A stretch of 64,000 nucleotides of DNA, from assembly GCF_000956405.1 (NCBI RefSeq), contig NZ_JYIV01000026.1, forward strand, positions 62,001 to 126,000. The letters are read 5' to 3'. The stretch is from Microbacterium oxydans (GTDB taxonomy: Bacteria; Actinomycetota; Actinomycetes; Actinomycetales; Microbacteriaceae). Of the stretch, positions 16,852 through 25,232 are shown piece by piece (within the stretch, counting starts at the first letter, position 1; every line of letters starts with the position of its first letter). The notes below the pieces were generated by a model that ran no database searches, was not told the DNA's origin, and saw only the letters and a list, made by a program, of their open reading frames with translations. The position numbers and the translations under genes were made by a program.

Positions 16852-18257
16852 CCGTTCGCGCGGTCGCGGCCGTCGATCTCGGGGCGACCAGCGGCCGCGT
16901 GATGATCGGGCGGATCGGAGAGGGGCGACTCGAGCTCGAGCTCGTGTCGCGCTTCCCGAACGGTCCCGTGGAGCGGGAGGACGGACTGCACTGGGACTTC
17001 GACGCCCTGTATGCGCACGTCGTGGACGGGCTGGCGGAGGCGGTGCGGCGCGAGCCGGGGATCGAGAGCATCGGGATCGACTCCTGGGCCGTCGACTACG
17101 GTCTGCTCGCGGACGGCGTGCTCCTCGCCGAGCCGTTCCACTACCGCGACGCCCGCACGCAGCGGGGGGTCGCGGAGGTGCACGCCATCGTGCCGTTCGC
17201 TGAGCTCCACGCCCGCAACGGGCTCCAGTTCCTGCCGTTCAACACCCTGTACCAGTACCGGGCGGACGACCGGACGGCCGACGCGGACACGGCGCTGCTG
17301 ATCCCCGATCTGATCGCGTTCCTCCTCACTGGCGTCCGTGTCGCCGAACGCACGAACGCCTCCACGACGGGGTTGCTCGGCGTCGACGACGGGGAGTGGG
17401 ACACAGACCTCGCGACGCGCATCGGCATCCCGCCGCGTCTCCTACCACCGTTGATCGACCCCGGCGCGGTGATCGGGTTGTTGCGCCCCGAGCTCGTCGC
17501 TCGGGTCGGCAAGGATCTCCCCGTGATCGCCGTCGGATCGCACGACACTGCCTCCGCCGTCGTCGCCGTCCCCATGACGTCGTCGTCCGCCGCCTACATC
17601 TCGTGCGGCACGTGGGGCCTGGTGGGTCTGGAACTGACGGAGCCCGTGCTGACGGATGCGGCGCGTGAGGCGAACTTCACCCATGAGCTCGGCGTCGACG
17701 GTCGATACCGCTTCCTGCGAAACGTCACAGGTCTGTGGCTGCTGAGCGAGAGTGTGCGGTCGTGGGAGGCGGAGGATGGTGCACACATCGACCTTCCCGA
17801 GCTGCTCGCGGAGGCGGCCGCCGTGTCCGATCCCGTGCCGCTCTTCGATGCGAACCATCCTTCGCTCAGTGCACCCGGCGGCATGCCCAGCCGCATCGCG
17901 ACGCTGATCGAGACGTCAGGAGCCTCTGCTCCGACGGAGCGAGCCGCGTTCACGCGCAGCATCGTGGAGAGCATCGCTGCTGCGTTCGCCGAGACCGTGC
18001 GCGCGGCGTCCGACCTCTCCGGGCGTGACGTCGACGTGATCCACCTCGTCGGCGGCGGGTCTCTGAACGCGCTCCTCTGCCAGGCCACCGCCGATCGCTC
18101 GGGCCTCCCAGTGCTGGCCGGGCCCGTCGAGGCGACCGCGCTCGGCAACGTGCTCGTCCAGGCTCGTGCGCTGGGCGCAGCGGTCACCGCCGTGGAGGGG
18201 CTGCGAGAGCTGGTCGCCGCGACCCACCAGGTCCGTCGGTTCGAGCCGCGCGGCTGA
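16848..18257 (+). CDS. rhaB: Rhamnulokinase
   Basis: An FGGY kinase of 469 residues phosphorylating L-rhamnulose. The hallmarks are VDLGATSGRVMIG, DSWAVDYGLL, HYRDARTQRGV, NTLYQY, AERTNASTTGLL, GSHDTASAVVAVP, SCGTWGLVGLE and the C-terminal HLVGGGSLNALLCQ. The start codon overlaps the rhaD stop, so aldolase and kinase are translationally coupled, which assigns this copy rather than the paralogue at 11567 to the rhamnose pathway. The gene ends 534 bp before the next recognisable coding start. Confidence 0.94.
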   Translation: MTVRAVAAVDLGATSGRVMIGRIGEGRLELELVSRFPNGPVEREDGLHWDFDALYAHVVDGLAEAVRREPGIESIGIDSWAVDYGLLADGVLLAEPFHYRDARTQRGVAEVHAIVPFAELHARNGLQFLPFNTLYQYRADDRTADADTALLIPDLIAFLLTGVRVAERTNASTTGLLGVDDGEWDTDLATRIGIPPRLLPPLIDPGAVIGLLRPELVARVGKDLPVIAVGSHDTASAVVAVPMTSSSAAYISCGTWGLVGLELTEPVLTDAAREANFTHELGVDGRYRFLRNVTGLWLLSESVRSWEAEDGAHIDLPELLAEAAAVSDPVPLFDANHPSLSAPGGMPSRIATLIETSGASAPTERAAFTRSIVESIAAAFAETVRAASDLSGRDVDVIHLVGGGSLNALLCQATADRSGLPVLAGPVEATALGNVLVQARALGAAVTAVEGLRELVAATHQVRRFEPRG

Positions 18258-18791
18258 CCGCACCGTTGACTCGATGGTCACCCGGGCGGGCACGACGTCA
18301 GATGACGTGCGTACTCGGCAGCAAGCTCGGGGTCAGGCGTGCGTAGGCGCGGCGCCGGGTGGAGATTCGGGCGGGCGGCGGACGGAACGCTCCGATCGAC
18401 CGCCACGACCGTGAACTCCTGGATCTGGGCGGGCGCATCGGGGTGAGGTGGATCATGCAGATCAGCTCGCCGCGCTCGCCGGGATGGACCACGCGATGTG
18501 TACCCAAAGGCCGTCGGGTCCGACGAGACCGTATACCGGGCCCGGCGACGGGCGCGTGGCTCCGGGGCGAAGCCACGCCAGTGGGCACTGAGTGTCGGCA
18601 GCGGATGTGTGCGGGGAAACGAGATCGTGACGCGCGTCACGCAAGCGATGATTCTGACTGGTAGCCAGCCGCCGGTGTCGTCGGGCGCGGCTTGGTCGTA
18701 TTCCGCGACAACGTATCAGGGTCGGCCTCGTCGTGTCTGTAGACCGAAGAGGGGACAGCGGGAGGGCTCGGTTCGTCCATACGGTACGAGT
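18258..18791. other. Long non-coding stretch with a decayed gene
   Basis: No intact gene is visible in this 534-bp interval. Its composition is less biased than the flanking genes, and the minus strand carries pieces of a coding-like sequence in three different frames (see the pseudogene at 18278-18545). The rest, 18560-18791, holds no clear RNA, repeat or terminator that I can see; the promoter of the lipoprotein gene should lie there. Confidence 0.5.
18278..18545 (-). pseudogene. Frameshifted remnant of an unknown gene
   Basis: Three minus-strand frames join without gap into protein-like sequence: GPDGLWVHIAWSIP (around 18520-18480), then GERGELICMIHLTPM (18480-18436), then DAPAQIQEFTVVAVDRSV (about 18440-18385) running on to a stop at 18278. 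Two frameshifts within about 100 bp would be needed, so the gene is broken if it ever existed. I recognise no family. The evidence is only the low-complexity-free, hydrophobic-patterned translation; chance is possible. Confidence 0.3.
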
Positions 18792-19217
18792 ATGAATTCA
18801 CCACGCACGTCTCGCCTCGTTGAAGGGGCCGTCCTGTTTCTGAGCGTCGCCGCGTTCGCTGGTTGCGCCATGCATCCGGAGTCGTCCGGAACTGCCCCGG
18901 TGTCAACCGCGACGGGGTATGGCGATTTCTCTCAAGAGGATCTCGCGAGTATCTGTATCGATGCGACCTCGTCGGCGTTCGAGGAGGGAGTGGCGTTCGA
19001 TGCGGATCGCGTCCGTGTTGAAGAGCGCGCCGTAGATCCGCAGTGGTTGGTACTGGTTCCGGCGCACGCTACCGGGTTCGCCGGTGAGGCGCAGTGCACT
19101 ATCGGAGGAACACCCGCGTCACCTGAGGTCGAGATATCGAACGCGTCTATCCAGCCCCTTCCCGAGGCGCAGATCCAGAACCTCATCGACGGCAAGAATG
19201 AGGGAGGGGATCGATGA
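18792..19217 (+). CDS. Small secreted lipoprotein of unknown function
   Basis: A 141-residue protein with a signal peptide (basic MNSPRTSR, hydrophobic LVEGAVLFLSVAAFAG) ending in the lipobox FAGC, then a short Ser/Thr-rich linker and a domain of about 100 residues with two cysteines (SICIDA, AQCTIGG) that may form a disulfide. I do not recognise the family. The start at 18792 is chosen because it gives an immediate signal peptide; the frame stays open further upstream but that part is not protein-like. Its TGA overlaps the ATG of the M23-propeller gene (ATGA at 19214-19217), so the two products are co-translated and may act together at the cell surface. Confidence 0.75.
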   Translation: MNSPRTSRLVEGAVLFLSVAAFAGCAMHPESSGTAPVSTATGYGDFSQEDLASICIDATSSAFEEGVAFDADRVRVEERAVDPQWLVLVPAHATGFAGEAQCTIGGTPASPEVEISNASIQPLPEAQIQNLIDGKNEGGDR

Positions 19218-20839
19218 TGTGCGATGAGCTGAACGAGGAAGCCGCCTTCGTCCCCACCGCTCCCGCGATGACGCGGCGTTCGCTCCTCGTCGCTTCCGGC
19301 CTCACGATGGGACTGGCGGCGTTCGGACTCGGCGCCTTCGCCCGGCCTGGAGTCGCAGTCGCAGCGGGTACCTATCTGCGTCCGTGTGGAAACGTGCCGA
19401 TCTCCGATTCGTGGCAAGGGCACAAGAACCGGATTCCGCCATCGGGTGAGCCGGGAACCGACTACTCGGTCGGCAGGGGAACACCAGTCCTCGCCGCTAC
19501 CGACGGAGTGATCGTCGACCGGAAGGACACGACCTCCACAGCGACCGGTAGGTACCTCGCCCTGCGAGCCAGTGACGGAAACTACATCCGTTACCTGCAC
19601 CTGGACTCCAGCGCCGTGAGTGTTGGCACATCAGTGACCAGAGGCCAGGTGATCGCGTACTCCGGCGCGTCCGGATTCGGCAGCGACAACGGCTACGGCG
19701 CGCACGTGCACGTCTCTCTCTGGATCGGCGGCACACCGAACCAGCTCGGCTACCCCAACACGGTGGACTTTGAGAACTACGTCGGCGCCGGCGGTCCTGG
19801 CATCCCCGCCACCGGGTCTGCGTTCGGCCCGACAGCGATCATCGATCCGTCTGATCGGGTTTCGCTCTACTCGATCCGCACCGACGGAAATCTGTGGGGT
19901 GCGAGTCAAGCGGCAGCTGGTGCCGGGCTTTCGCCGTGGCAGAAGCTGGGCGGCGACATAGGCACGCTGAGAGGTCGCCCATCGGTCCTGCGACTGTCGA
20001 ACCAGACCCTTGCCGTTTACGCTCGGACCACGGCCGGAACTATCGTCGGATCGAACCAGGCGGCGCCTGGCGGGGCCTTCACATCGTGGACCACCATCGG
20101 ATCGGGTGGCAATGGAATCATCGGAGACCCGGCCACTGTTCAGTTCCAAAACGGCGCGATCGGCATTTATGCCGTGACTGATGCGGGAAGCGTCGCCGGA
20201 GTCGCCCAGACATCCGTGGGATCCGCCTTCGGTGGGTGGACGACCATCGGCAATTCGAGCATGCCGTTGCTCGGCACTCCCGCTCTCGTCCACTTCGCGG
20301 ATAACCGCATCGCCCTGTTCGCTCGCTCGTCGACCTCTGAAGTTTTTGCCAGCGCACAGACCAGCTCCGGGTCGACGTTCTCGGCGTGGAGCGCTCTTGG
20401 CACTGGCGGGGCCGGGGTCAGCACGGACCCTGCAGTCATCAATGATGGAGACAGGCTCACCGTCTTCGCCGGGGCGGGGACGACGGTCTCGAGTGTGAGC
20501 CAGGCAGCACCCGGGACACCATTCGGCTCGTGGGTGAACCTCGGTTCGGGCCCGGTTTCCATCGGCGCGGCGACGCCGACGGTGCTCAAGACGGGCGCGA
20601 CCTATTCGGTGTATTGCCTCGGCAGCGACGGCACCGTCTGGGGAAGCACCGTTCCGTCGATACCGGCACCCGCTGGCTGGGGGCAGATCGGAAGCGGTGC
20701 CGCTCTCATGACCGCTCTCGCCAGTGTGCGAACGTCGGCGGGCCTCAACGCGGTTTATGGAACGACCACCGCTGGCGCGGTGGTCGGCAGCGGCCAGTCA
20801 GTGCCTGGTGGCGCGTTCAGCCCGTGGGCGACTATGTGA
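19214..20839 (+). CDS. Tat-exported M23-like peptidase with C-terminal seven-bladed propeller
   Basis: A 541-residue exported protein. Residues 19-52 form a twin-arginine signal (TRRSLLVASG plus a hydrophobic stretch ending AVAA). Residues ~60-180 are a LytM/M23 peptidase fold: EPGTDYSVGRGTPV (residues 79-92), YLHLD (His129) and GAHVHVSLW (His164, His166). The usual first zinc ligand of the HxxxD motif is Glu79 here, with Asp83 kept. Residues ~200-541 hold seven repeats of about 48 residues, each with Q..PG..F..W..LG-like cores (for example GSNQAAPGGAFTSWTTIG), matching PLL-type lectin propellers. A cell-wall-targeted hydrolase or binding protein is likely; Glu79 makes catalysis uncertain. 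Confidence 0.82.
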   Translation: MMCDELNEEAAFVPTAPAMTRRSLLVASGLTMGLAAFGLGAFARPGVAVAAGTYLRPCGNVPISDSWQGHKNRIPPSGEPGTDYSVGRGTPVLAATDGVIVDRKDTTSTATGRYLALRASDGNYIRYLHLDSSAVSVGTSVTRGQVIAYSGASGFGSDNGYGAHVHVSLWIGGTPNQLGYPNTVDFENYVGAGGPGIPATGSAFGPTAIIDPSDRVSLYSIRTDGNLWGASQAAAGAGLSPWQKLGGDIGTLRGRPSVLRLSNQTLAVYARTTAGTIVGSNQAAPGGAFTSWTTIGSGGNGIIGDPATVQFQNGAIGIYAVTDAGSVAGVAQTSVGSAFGGWTTIGNSSMPLLGTPALVHFADNRIALFARSSTSEVFASAQTSSGSTFSAWSALGTGGAGVSTDPAVINDGDRLTVFAGAGTTVSSVSQAAPGTPFGSWVNLGSGPVSIGAATPTVLKTGATYSVYCLGSDGTVWGSTVPSIPAPAGWGQIGSGAALMTALASVRTSAGLNAVYGTTTAGAVVGSGQSVPGGAFSPWATM

Positions 20840-20855
20840 CGCGAAGCCACGCGGC

Positions 20856-20894
20856 GAGAAGTCCCGTCCATCCACAGGATGGGCGGGACTTCTC
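20856..20894. terminator. Strong bidirectional hairpin terminator
   Basis: An 18-bp stem with an ACA loop: GAGAAGTCCCGTCCATCC pairs with GGATGGGCGGGACTTCTC (one G.U). It lies between the convergent M23-propeller and DUF1295 genes, so it can serve both strands. No long U-run follows, as is common in high-GC actinomycetes. Confidence 0.85.
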
Positions 20895-20913
20895 CGGGAA
20901 CACCGGGCCCCGT

Positions 20914-21837
20914 CTACCCGGCCGTCTCCTGCACCGTCGGCCGGGTGAGCTTCGGGATCAGCACCGGTGTCTGCTCGCGGTAGGCGACGTAGTCGGCACG
21001 GTCGCCCCATTTCTTCTCGGCGCGGGCTTCCAGCAGCGGGATGCCGCTGACGCGGGTGAGCAGCAGGATCACGAACAGGGGTGAGAGTACCGCGACCCAC
21101 TGCCATCCGACGAGCACAGGGGCGGCGGTGACGAAGACTCCCACCCAGATGACGATCTCGCCGAAGTAGTTCGGGTGTCGGGATCGGGACCACAGGCCGC
21201 TGCGGATGAACTCGTCCCGGTTGCGCGGGTCGGCGCGGAACGCGGACTTCTGGGCGTCGGCGACGACCTCGATCACCATGCCGAGAGCCCAGACGACGAT
21301 GCCGACGACGGTCAGCCATCCGATCGGCGCGCGGGACGAGGCATCCGCACCGATCGCGATCCAGGCGGCTGCTGCGGTCAGCGACACCCATGCGCCCTGG
21401 ATGACCCATACCTGTAGGAACCGCAGCGGCGACCCCTTGATCTGGTCGAAGCGCCCGTCGGATCCGGCCTTGTGCACGCGCAGGGCCAGGAACGAACCCA
21501 GGCGCGCGGCCCACAGCATGACCATCGCCGCCAGGATCCAGCTCCGTGCGTCCGGCATCGGCGTCAGCAGGACGAGCGCCGCGGAGATCACAAGGAACGT
21601 GAGGCTGCCCGTCAGGTCGAAGAACCGCTCGGTCTTCAGCAGCATCGCCGGGATGAAAGCGATGATCTGGATCGCCAAGGCGGCCGCGACGGCGATCGCG
21701 AACAGCGGGACGCCACCGACGGTCGCGCCGCCCTGGCTGCCGACGATCGCGACGAGGGTGCCGATCACGAGGGCGACGACGATCGCGATGAGCGAGGAGC
21801 GCGAGGAACTCGCACGGGTGGGTGTGGGGGAGGACAT
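20914..21837 (-). CDS. DUF1295 / steroid 5-alpha-reductase-like membrane protein
   Basis: A 307-residue integral membrane protein with about eight hydrophobic segments. The C-terminal part has the family signature RDEFIRSGLWSRSRHPNYFGE followed by RVSGIPLLEARAEKKWG and a YREQTP tail, as in the DUF1295 group related to steroid 5-alpha-reductases and isoprenylcysteine methyltransferases. The reaction is unknown; NAD(P)H-dependent lipid reduction is a family-level guess. The start MSSPTPTRAS (21837) is chosen because the upstream in-frame part covers the end of the adjacent gene. It follows the acyl-CoA ligase by 16 nt on the same strand, which hints at lipid metabolism. Confidence 0.85.
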   Translation of the reverse strand: MSSPTPTRASSSRSSLIAIVVALVIGTLVAIVGSQGGATVGGVPLFAIAVAAALAIQIIAFIPAMLLKTERFFDLTGSLTFLVISAALVLLTPMPDARSWILAAMVMLWAARLGSFLALRVHKAGSDGRFDQIKGSPLRFLQVWVIQGAWVSLTAAAAWIAIGADASSRAPIGWLTVVGIVVWALGMVIEVVADAQKSAFRADPRNRDEFIRSGLWSRSRHPNYFGEIVIWVGVFVTAAPVLVGWQWVAVLSPLFVILLLTRVSGIPLLEARAEKKWGDRADYVAYREQTPVLIPKLTRPTVQETAG

Positions 21838-21853
21838 GTGTGCTTTCCGATGC

Positions 21854-23683
21854 TCAGAGGTACAGGTCTTCGACGGCGTGTGCTGCACGATCCAGCACGA
21901 CGCTCCGCTTCAGCTTCAAGGTCGGGGTGACGAGTCCACGGTCGTCGAGGTCGGCGAAGACCACGCTGAACCGGCGGACCTGCTCGCTGCGCGCGACGAG
22001 TGCGTTGGCCTCGTCCACGGAGCGTTGCAGGTGGGCGTGCAGCGCCGGGTCGTCCACCGCGCGGATGTCGGTCGTGCTGGTCGGGGGGATGCGGGTGCCC
22101 TGCGCTTCGGCCCAGGTGCCGGCCTGTTCCGGGTCGAGCACCAGCAGAGCCGACAGGTACGGCTTCCCCTCGCCGACCATGACCGCATGTGAGACGAGCG
22201 GATTCGCCTCGACCGCGCTCTCCCAGCGGGTCGGCACGATGGTCTTTCCGTTCGAGGTGACGATCACGTCCTTGATCCGGCCCTCGAGGATCAGTCGGCC
22301 GTCGTCGTCGAGCCGACCGAGATCACCGGTGCGGAAGAACCCGTCGATGAACGCGCCGTCGTCGTGCGCGGCATCCCGGTAGCCGTCGAAGACGCCGATG
22401 CCCCGGGCGAGCACTTCGCCCTCATCGCTGATGCGGACCGTGAGTCCTGGTAGCGGTGCGCCGACGGTACCCGAGGCGATGCGCCCCGGCAGGTTGCCGG
22501 TGAGCGGTGCGGTCGTCTCGGTCAGCCCGTAGCCCTCGATGACGGGAACCCCGATGCCGCGGAAGAACAGCGAGAGGTCGGCGTCGAGGGCCGCGCCGCC
22601 GGACAGGACGTATCCGACCCGCCCGCCCATCACCGTGCGAAGGCGCTTGTAGAAGAGGGCATCGAAGAGACGGTGGCGCAGGCGCAGGCCAAGGGAGCGC
22701 GCAGCGCCACGACCGGCATCGACCCGCTCGGCGCTGCGACCCCACGCGATGGCCGTCGCCTCGGCATGCGCCCAGATCTTCGCGAGACCTTTGTCGGCCG
22801 CCTTGCCCGCGGCAGCTGCCTGGATCTTCTGCAGCACTCGCGGAACGACCACCAGGAACGTCGGTCGGAGCGTGTCGAGCGTCGCGACGACGGTCGAGGG
22901 GTCGGACAGGTGCGCGATGCGCATGCCGCTGGCAAGGCAGATCAGCTGCAGGCCGCGCGCGAGCACGTGGGCCAGCGGCAGGAAGATGACGGTGTTGCCG
23001 GACTCGTTCACGATCTCGCTGTAGGCCGCGGCGATGTTCAGCACCTGGCCGAGGAAGTTCCGATGCGTGAGCACGGCACCCTTGGGCTCGCCCGTCGTGC
23101 CCGAGGTGTAGACGATCGTTGCGGGGTCATCCTGCGTGGCCGCCGTTCGGCGAACCTCGAGTTCCTCATCGGGCACGTCGATGCCGCGTGCGACCAGGTC
23201 GAGGAGCGTCCACGGCGAGGTCTCGGCGCTCATCACCCACGCCCCGAGGGTGACTCCGCCGGCGTGCGAGAGCGCCGACTCGAGCAGCGCCGCATGTTCG
23301 GTCGTGCCGCCGATGGCCAGGCGCACCCCGGCATCCGCGACGATCGCGTCCACCTGTGACGGCGACGAGGTCTCGTAGATCGGCACGACGACAGCACCGG
23401 CGTACCAGGCAGCGAGGTCGGCGACAGCCCATTCGTAGCGGGTGGGCGCCATGATCGCGATCGGGTCGCCGACCTGGATGCCCTGGGCGATGAACCCCTT
23501 CGCCAGAGCGCGCACCTCGTCCTCGAACGCGCGAGTGGTGACCGGCCGCCAGGAGCCCGTCGAGGCCTCCTCGACCTCGAACGCCACGTGATCCGGCGCG
23601 GCGGCGGCCCGCGCAGCCAGTAGATCGGTGACGTTGCGGTGGCCGTCGAGGGCGGCGAGCGGTGGGGTCGACGATTCGATCAT
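21854..23683 (-). CDS. Long-chain acyl-CoA synthetase (AMP-forming)
   Basis: A 609-residue ANL-superfamily ligase of the FadD15/long-chain type. The phosphate loop is TIVYTSGTTGEPKG, the adenine-site motif YGLTETTAP, the hinge FRTGDLGRLDDDG and the C-terminal lysine region LKLKRSVV near the end. It should activate fatty acids to acyl-CoA through an acyl-adenylate, at the cytosolic face of the membrane. It heads a two-gene minus-strand unit with the DUF1295 membrane protein. Chain-length preference cannot be told from sequence. Confidence 0.92.
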   Translation of the reverse strand: MIESSTPPLAALDGHRNVTDLLAARAAAAPDHVAFEVEEASTGSWRPVTTRAFEDEVRALAKGFIAQGIQVGDPIAIMAPTRYEWAVADLAAWYAGAVVVPIYETSSPSQVDAIVADAGVRLAIGGTTEHAALLESALSHAGGVTLGAWVMSAETSPWTLLDLVARGIDVPDEELEVRRTAATQDDPATIVYTSGTTGEPKGAVLTHRNFLGQVLNIAAAYSEIVNESGNTVIFLPLAHVLARGLQLICLASGMRIAHLSDPSTVVATLDTLRPTFLVVVPRVLQKIQAAAAGKAADKGLAKIWAHAEATAIAWGRSAERVDAGRGAARSLGLRLRHRLFDALFYKRLRTVMGGRVGYVLSGGAALDADLSLFFRGIGVPVIEGYGLTETTAPLTGNLPGRIASGTVGAPLPGLTVRISDEGEVLARGIGVFDGYRDAAHDDGAFIDGFFRTGDLGRLDDDGRLILEGRIKDVIVTSNGKTIVPTRWESAVEANPLVSHAVMVGEGKPYLSALLVLDPEQAGTWAEAQGTRIPPTSTTDIRAVDDPALHAHLQRSVDEANALVARSEQVRRFSVVFADLDDRGLVTPTLKLKRSVVLDRAAHAVEDLYL

Positions 23684-23867
23684 CGGAGCTTCTCTCGGTC
23701 GTGCGGACGGCGCGGAGGGCGCACGAAACCGCCCTTCCTGTCTCTGTTCGGAACCGGAGCCGATTCGGATGGGATGCTTCGACGCGGCCTCAGCGGGTAC
23801 GCTCGGGATTCACTCCGCGGCCAGCGCGCCGTGCGGGGTGAGCATGCGGAGCGGAGGGGGAAGCGAC

Positions 23868-24395
23868 GTGGCGGACGATTCGATGGCAACGCTCATGGCC
23901 GCCATTGGCTGCATGGCTGACTGGCGTCTCGTGCGGACCTTCACCTGTGAGGTGGTCGTCCGCGAAGAATGCGGTCGTGTGGAGACGTTCGAGATGCACG
24001 CCGAGCCGATGCACTCCTCGTATTCGCTGGTGAACACGACATCGGGCATCGAGGAGTCCTATGTCGATGCCAGCCGCACTATCGTGACCGACGGGATGCA
24101 GGTCGAACGGATGCCGAATGCGCTGCTCACTGAACCACTGCCTGCGCGGCTCGCATTCCCGATGGCGCTGCCCATCTGGAGCCGACGCCATGACTTGTAC
24201 CGCATGACCGGGGCAGAGCGAGAAGGAGATCTGGTCACGGTGGCGCTGGAACACCGGACCAACCCTGCGCGATCCGGCACCCTGACCGTCGACCTCGACC
24301 GGAGCCTGGCCGTCAAGATCAGTGCTCCGACACTCGGGATCGAGTATCGGAGCATTGTGCCTGCGCGTAGTCGCTTCGGAACGGCGCGAGCTTAG
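23868..24395 (+). CDS. Hypothetical protein
   Basis: A 175-residue soluble protein of unknown family. GTG 23868 is chosen because GGAGGGGG lies 8-15 nt upstream; an in-frame ATG at 23844 is possible, and the ATG at 23883 is a third option. The body is rich in beta-strand-like alternation (LVRTFTCEVVVREE, LVTVALEHRT, SGTLTVDLDRSLAVKIS). There is no signal peptide or membrane segment. Codon use is a little less GC3-biased than its neighbours, but the reading frame is closed by a clean stop before the tRNA gene. No function is assigned. Confidence 0.6.
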   Translation: MADDSMATLMAAIGCMADWRLVRTFTCEVVVREECGRVETFEMHAEPMHSSYSLVNTTSGIEESYVDASRTIVTDGMQVERMPNALLTEPLPARLAFPMALPIWSRRHDLYRMTGAEREGDLVTVALEHRTNPARSGTLTVDLDRSLAVKISAPTLGIEYRSIVPARSRFGTARA

Positions 24396-24449
24396 AGCCT
24401 CGTTTCCTCCCCGTCGCTGACCTGGCAGTCGAAGTCGGTGGCTCACACG

Positions 24450-24523
24450 TGGAGGGGCTGACGGGAATCGAACCCGCGCTGTCTGCTTGGGAAGCAGAAG
24501 TTCTACCATTGAACTACAGCCCC
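24450..24523 (-). tRNA. tRNA-Gly (anticodon CCC)
   Basis: A complete cloverleaf on the minus strand: acceptor GGGGCTG pairs with CAGCCCC, D-arm GTTCAATGGTAGAAC, anticodon stem-loop TCTGC-TTCCCAA-GCAGA with anticodon CCC at positions 34-36, T-arm with GGTTCGATTCC, discriminator T and an encoded CCA (24450-24452). It reads GGG codons. Confidence 0.95.
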
Positions 24524-24553
24524 GTACCCGCATCCGAGGAGCGGGCGAACGCC

Positions 24554-24582
24554 AGCCTACCCGTCCGGTGCTCTTTGGCCAA
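24554..24582 (-). promoter_or_regulatory. Promoter of tRNA-Gly
   Basis: On the minus strand TTGGCC (-35, 24582-24577) and TAGGCT (-10, 24559-24554) are spaced by exactly 17 bp, about 30 bp upstream of the tRNA 5' end. Confidence 0.55.
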
Positions 24583-24625
24583 AGCAGGCACGGCGTCGGA
24601 AGCCCGTGGCAACTAGGCTGGTGCC

Positions 24626-25231
24626 GTGCTTCTCAGCGACCGCGACATCAAGGCAGAACTCGCATCCGGCCGCATCGGCCTCGACCCGCGTGAAGACGGG
24701 ATGATCCAGCCGTCGAGCATCGACGTGCGTCTGGACCGGTACTTCCGCCTGTTCGACAACCACAAGTATCCGTTCATCGATCCGTCGGTTGACCAGCCGG
24801 AGCTCACGCGCCTGATCGAGGTCGACCCGGACGAGCCGTTCATCCTGCACCCTGGTGAGTTCGCGCTCGGGGCGACGTTCGAGCAGGTCACGCTGCCCGA
24901 CGACATCGCGGCGCGTCTCGAGGGCAAGTCGTCGCTGGGACGCCTCGGACTCATCACGCACTCGACGGCGGGCTTCATCGATCCCGGCTTCACGGGGCAC
25001 GTCACGCTCGAACTCGCGAACGTCGCGACCCTGCCCATCAAGCTGTGGCCGGGCATGAAGATCGGTCAGCTGTGCTTCTTCCGGCTCACCTCTCCCGCCG
25101 AGAACCCCTATGGATCCGGCCCCTACGGCAACCGGTACCAGGGACAGCGCGGACCGACGGCCTCCCGGTCGTTCCAGAACTTCCATCGGACGGATGTCGG
25201 TACCACCGATGTCGGAGCAGTCGGAGGCTGA
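24626..25231 (+). CDS. dcd: dCTP deaminase
   Basis: A 201-residue trimeric enzyme deaminating dCTP on the way to dTTP; in some actinobacteria the homologue is bifunctional (dCTP deaminase/dUTPase). The family motifs are all present: [35 protein letters not shown] (Ser-Arg nucleotide site), [12 protein letters not shown] with the catalytic Glu equivalent in VTLELANVA, and the C-terminal [14 protein letters not shown]. It starts with GTG and has no visible Shine-Dalgarno; TAGGCT lies at 24614-24619, 6 nt before the start, which fits a leaderless mRNA. The next gene starts one nucleotide after its stop. Confidence 0.94.
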   Translation: MLLSDRDIKAELASGRIGLDPREDGMIQPSSIDVRLDRYFRLFDNHKYPFIDPSVDQPELTRLIEVDPDEPFILHPGEFALGATFEQVTLPDDIAARLEGKSSLGRLGLITHSTAGFIDPGFTGHVTLELANVATLPIKLWPGMKIGQLCFFRLTSPAENPYGSGPYGNRYQGQRGPTASRSFQNFHRTDVGTTDVGAVGG

Positions 25232-25232
25232 G

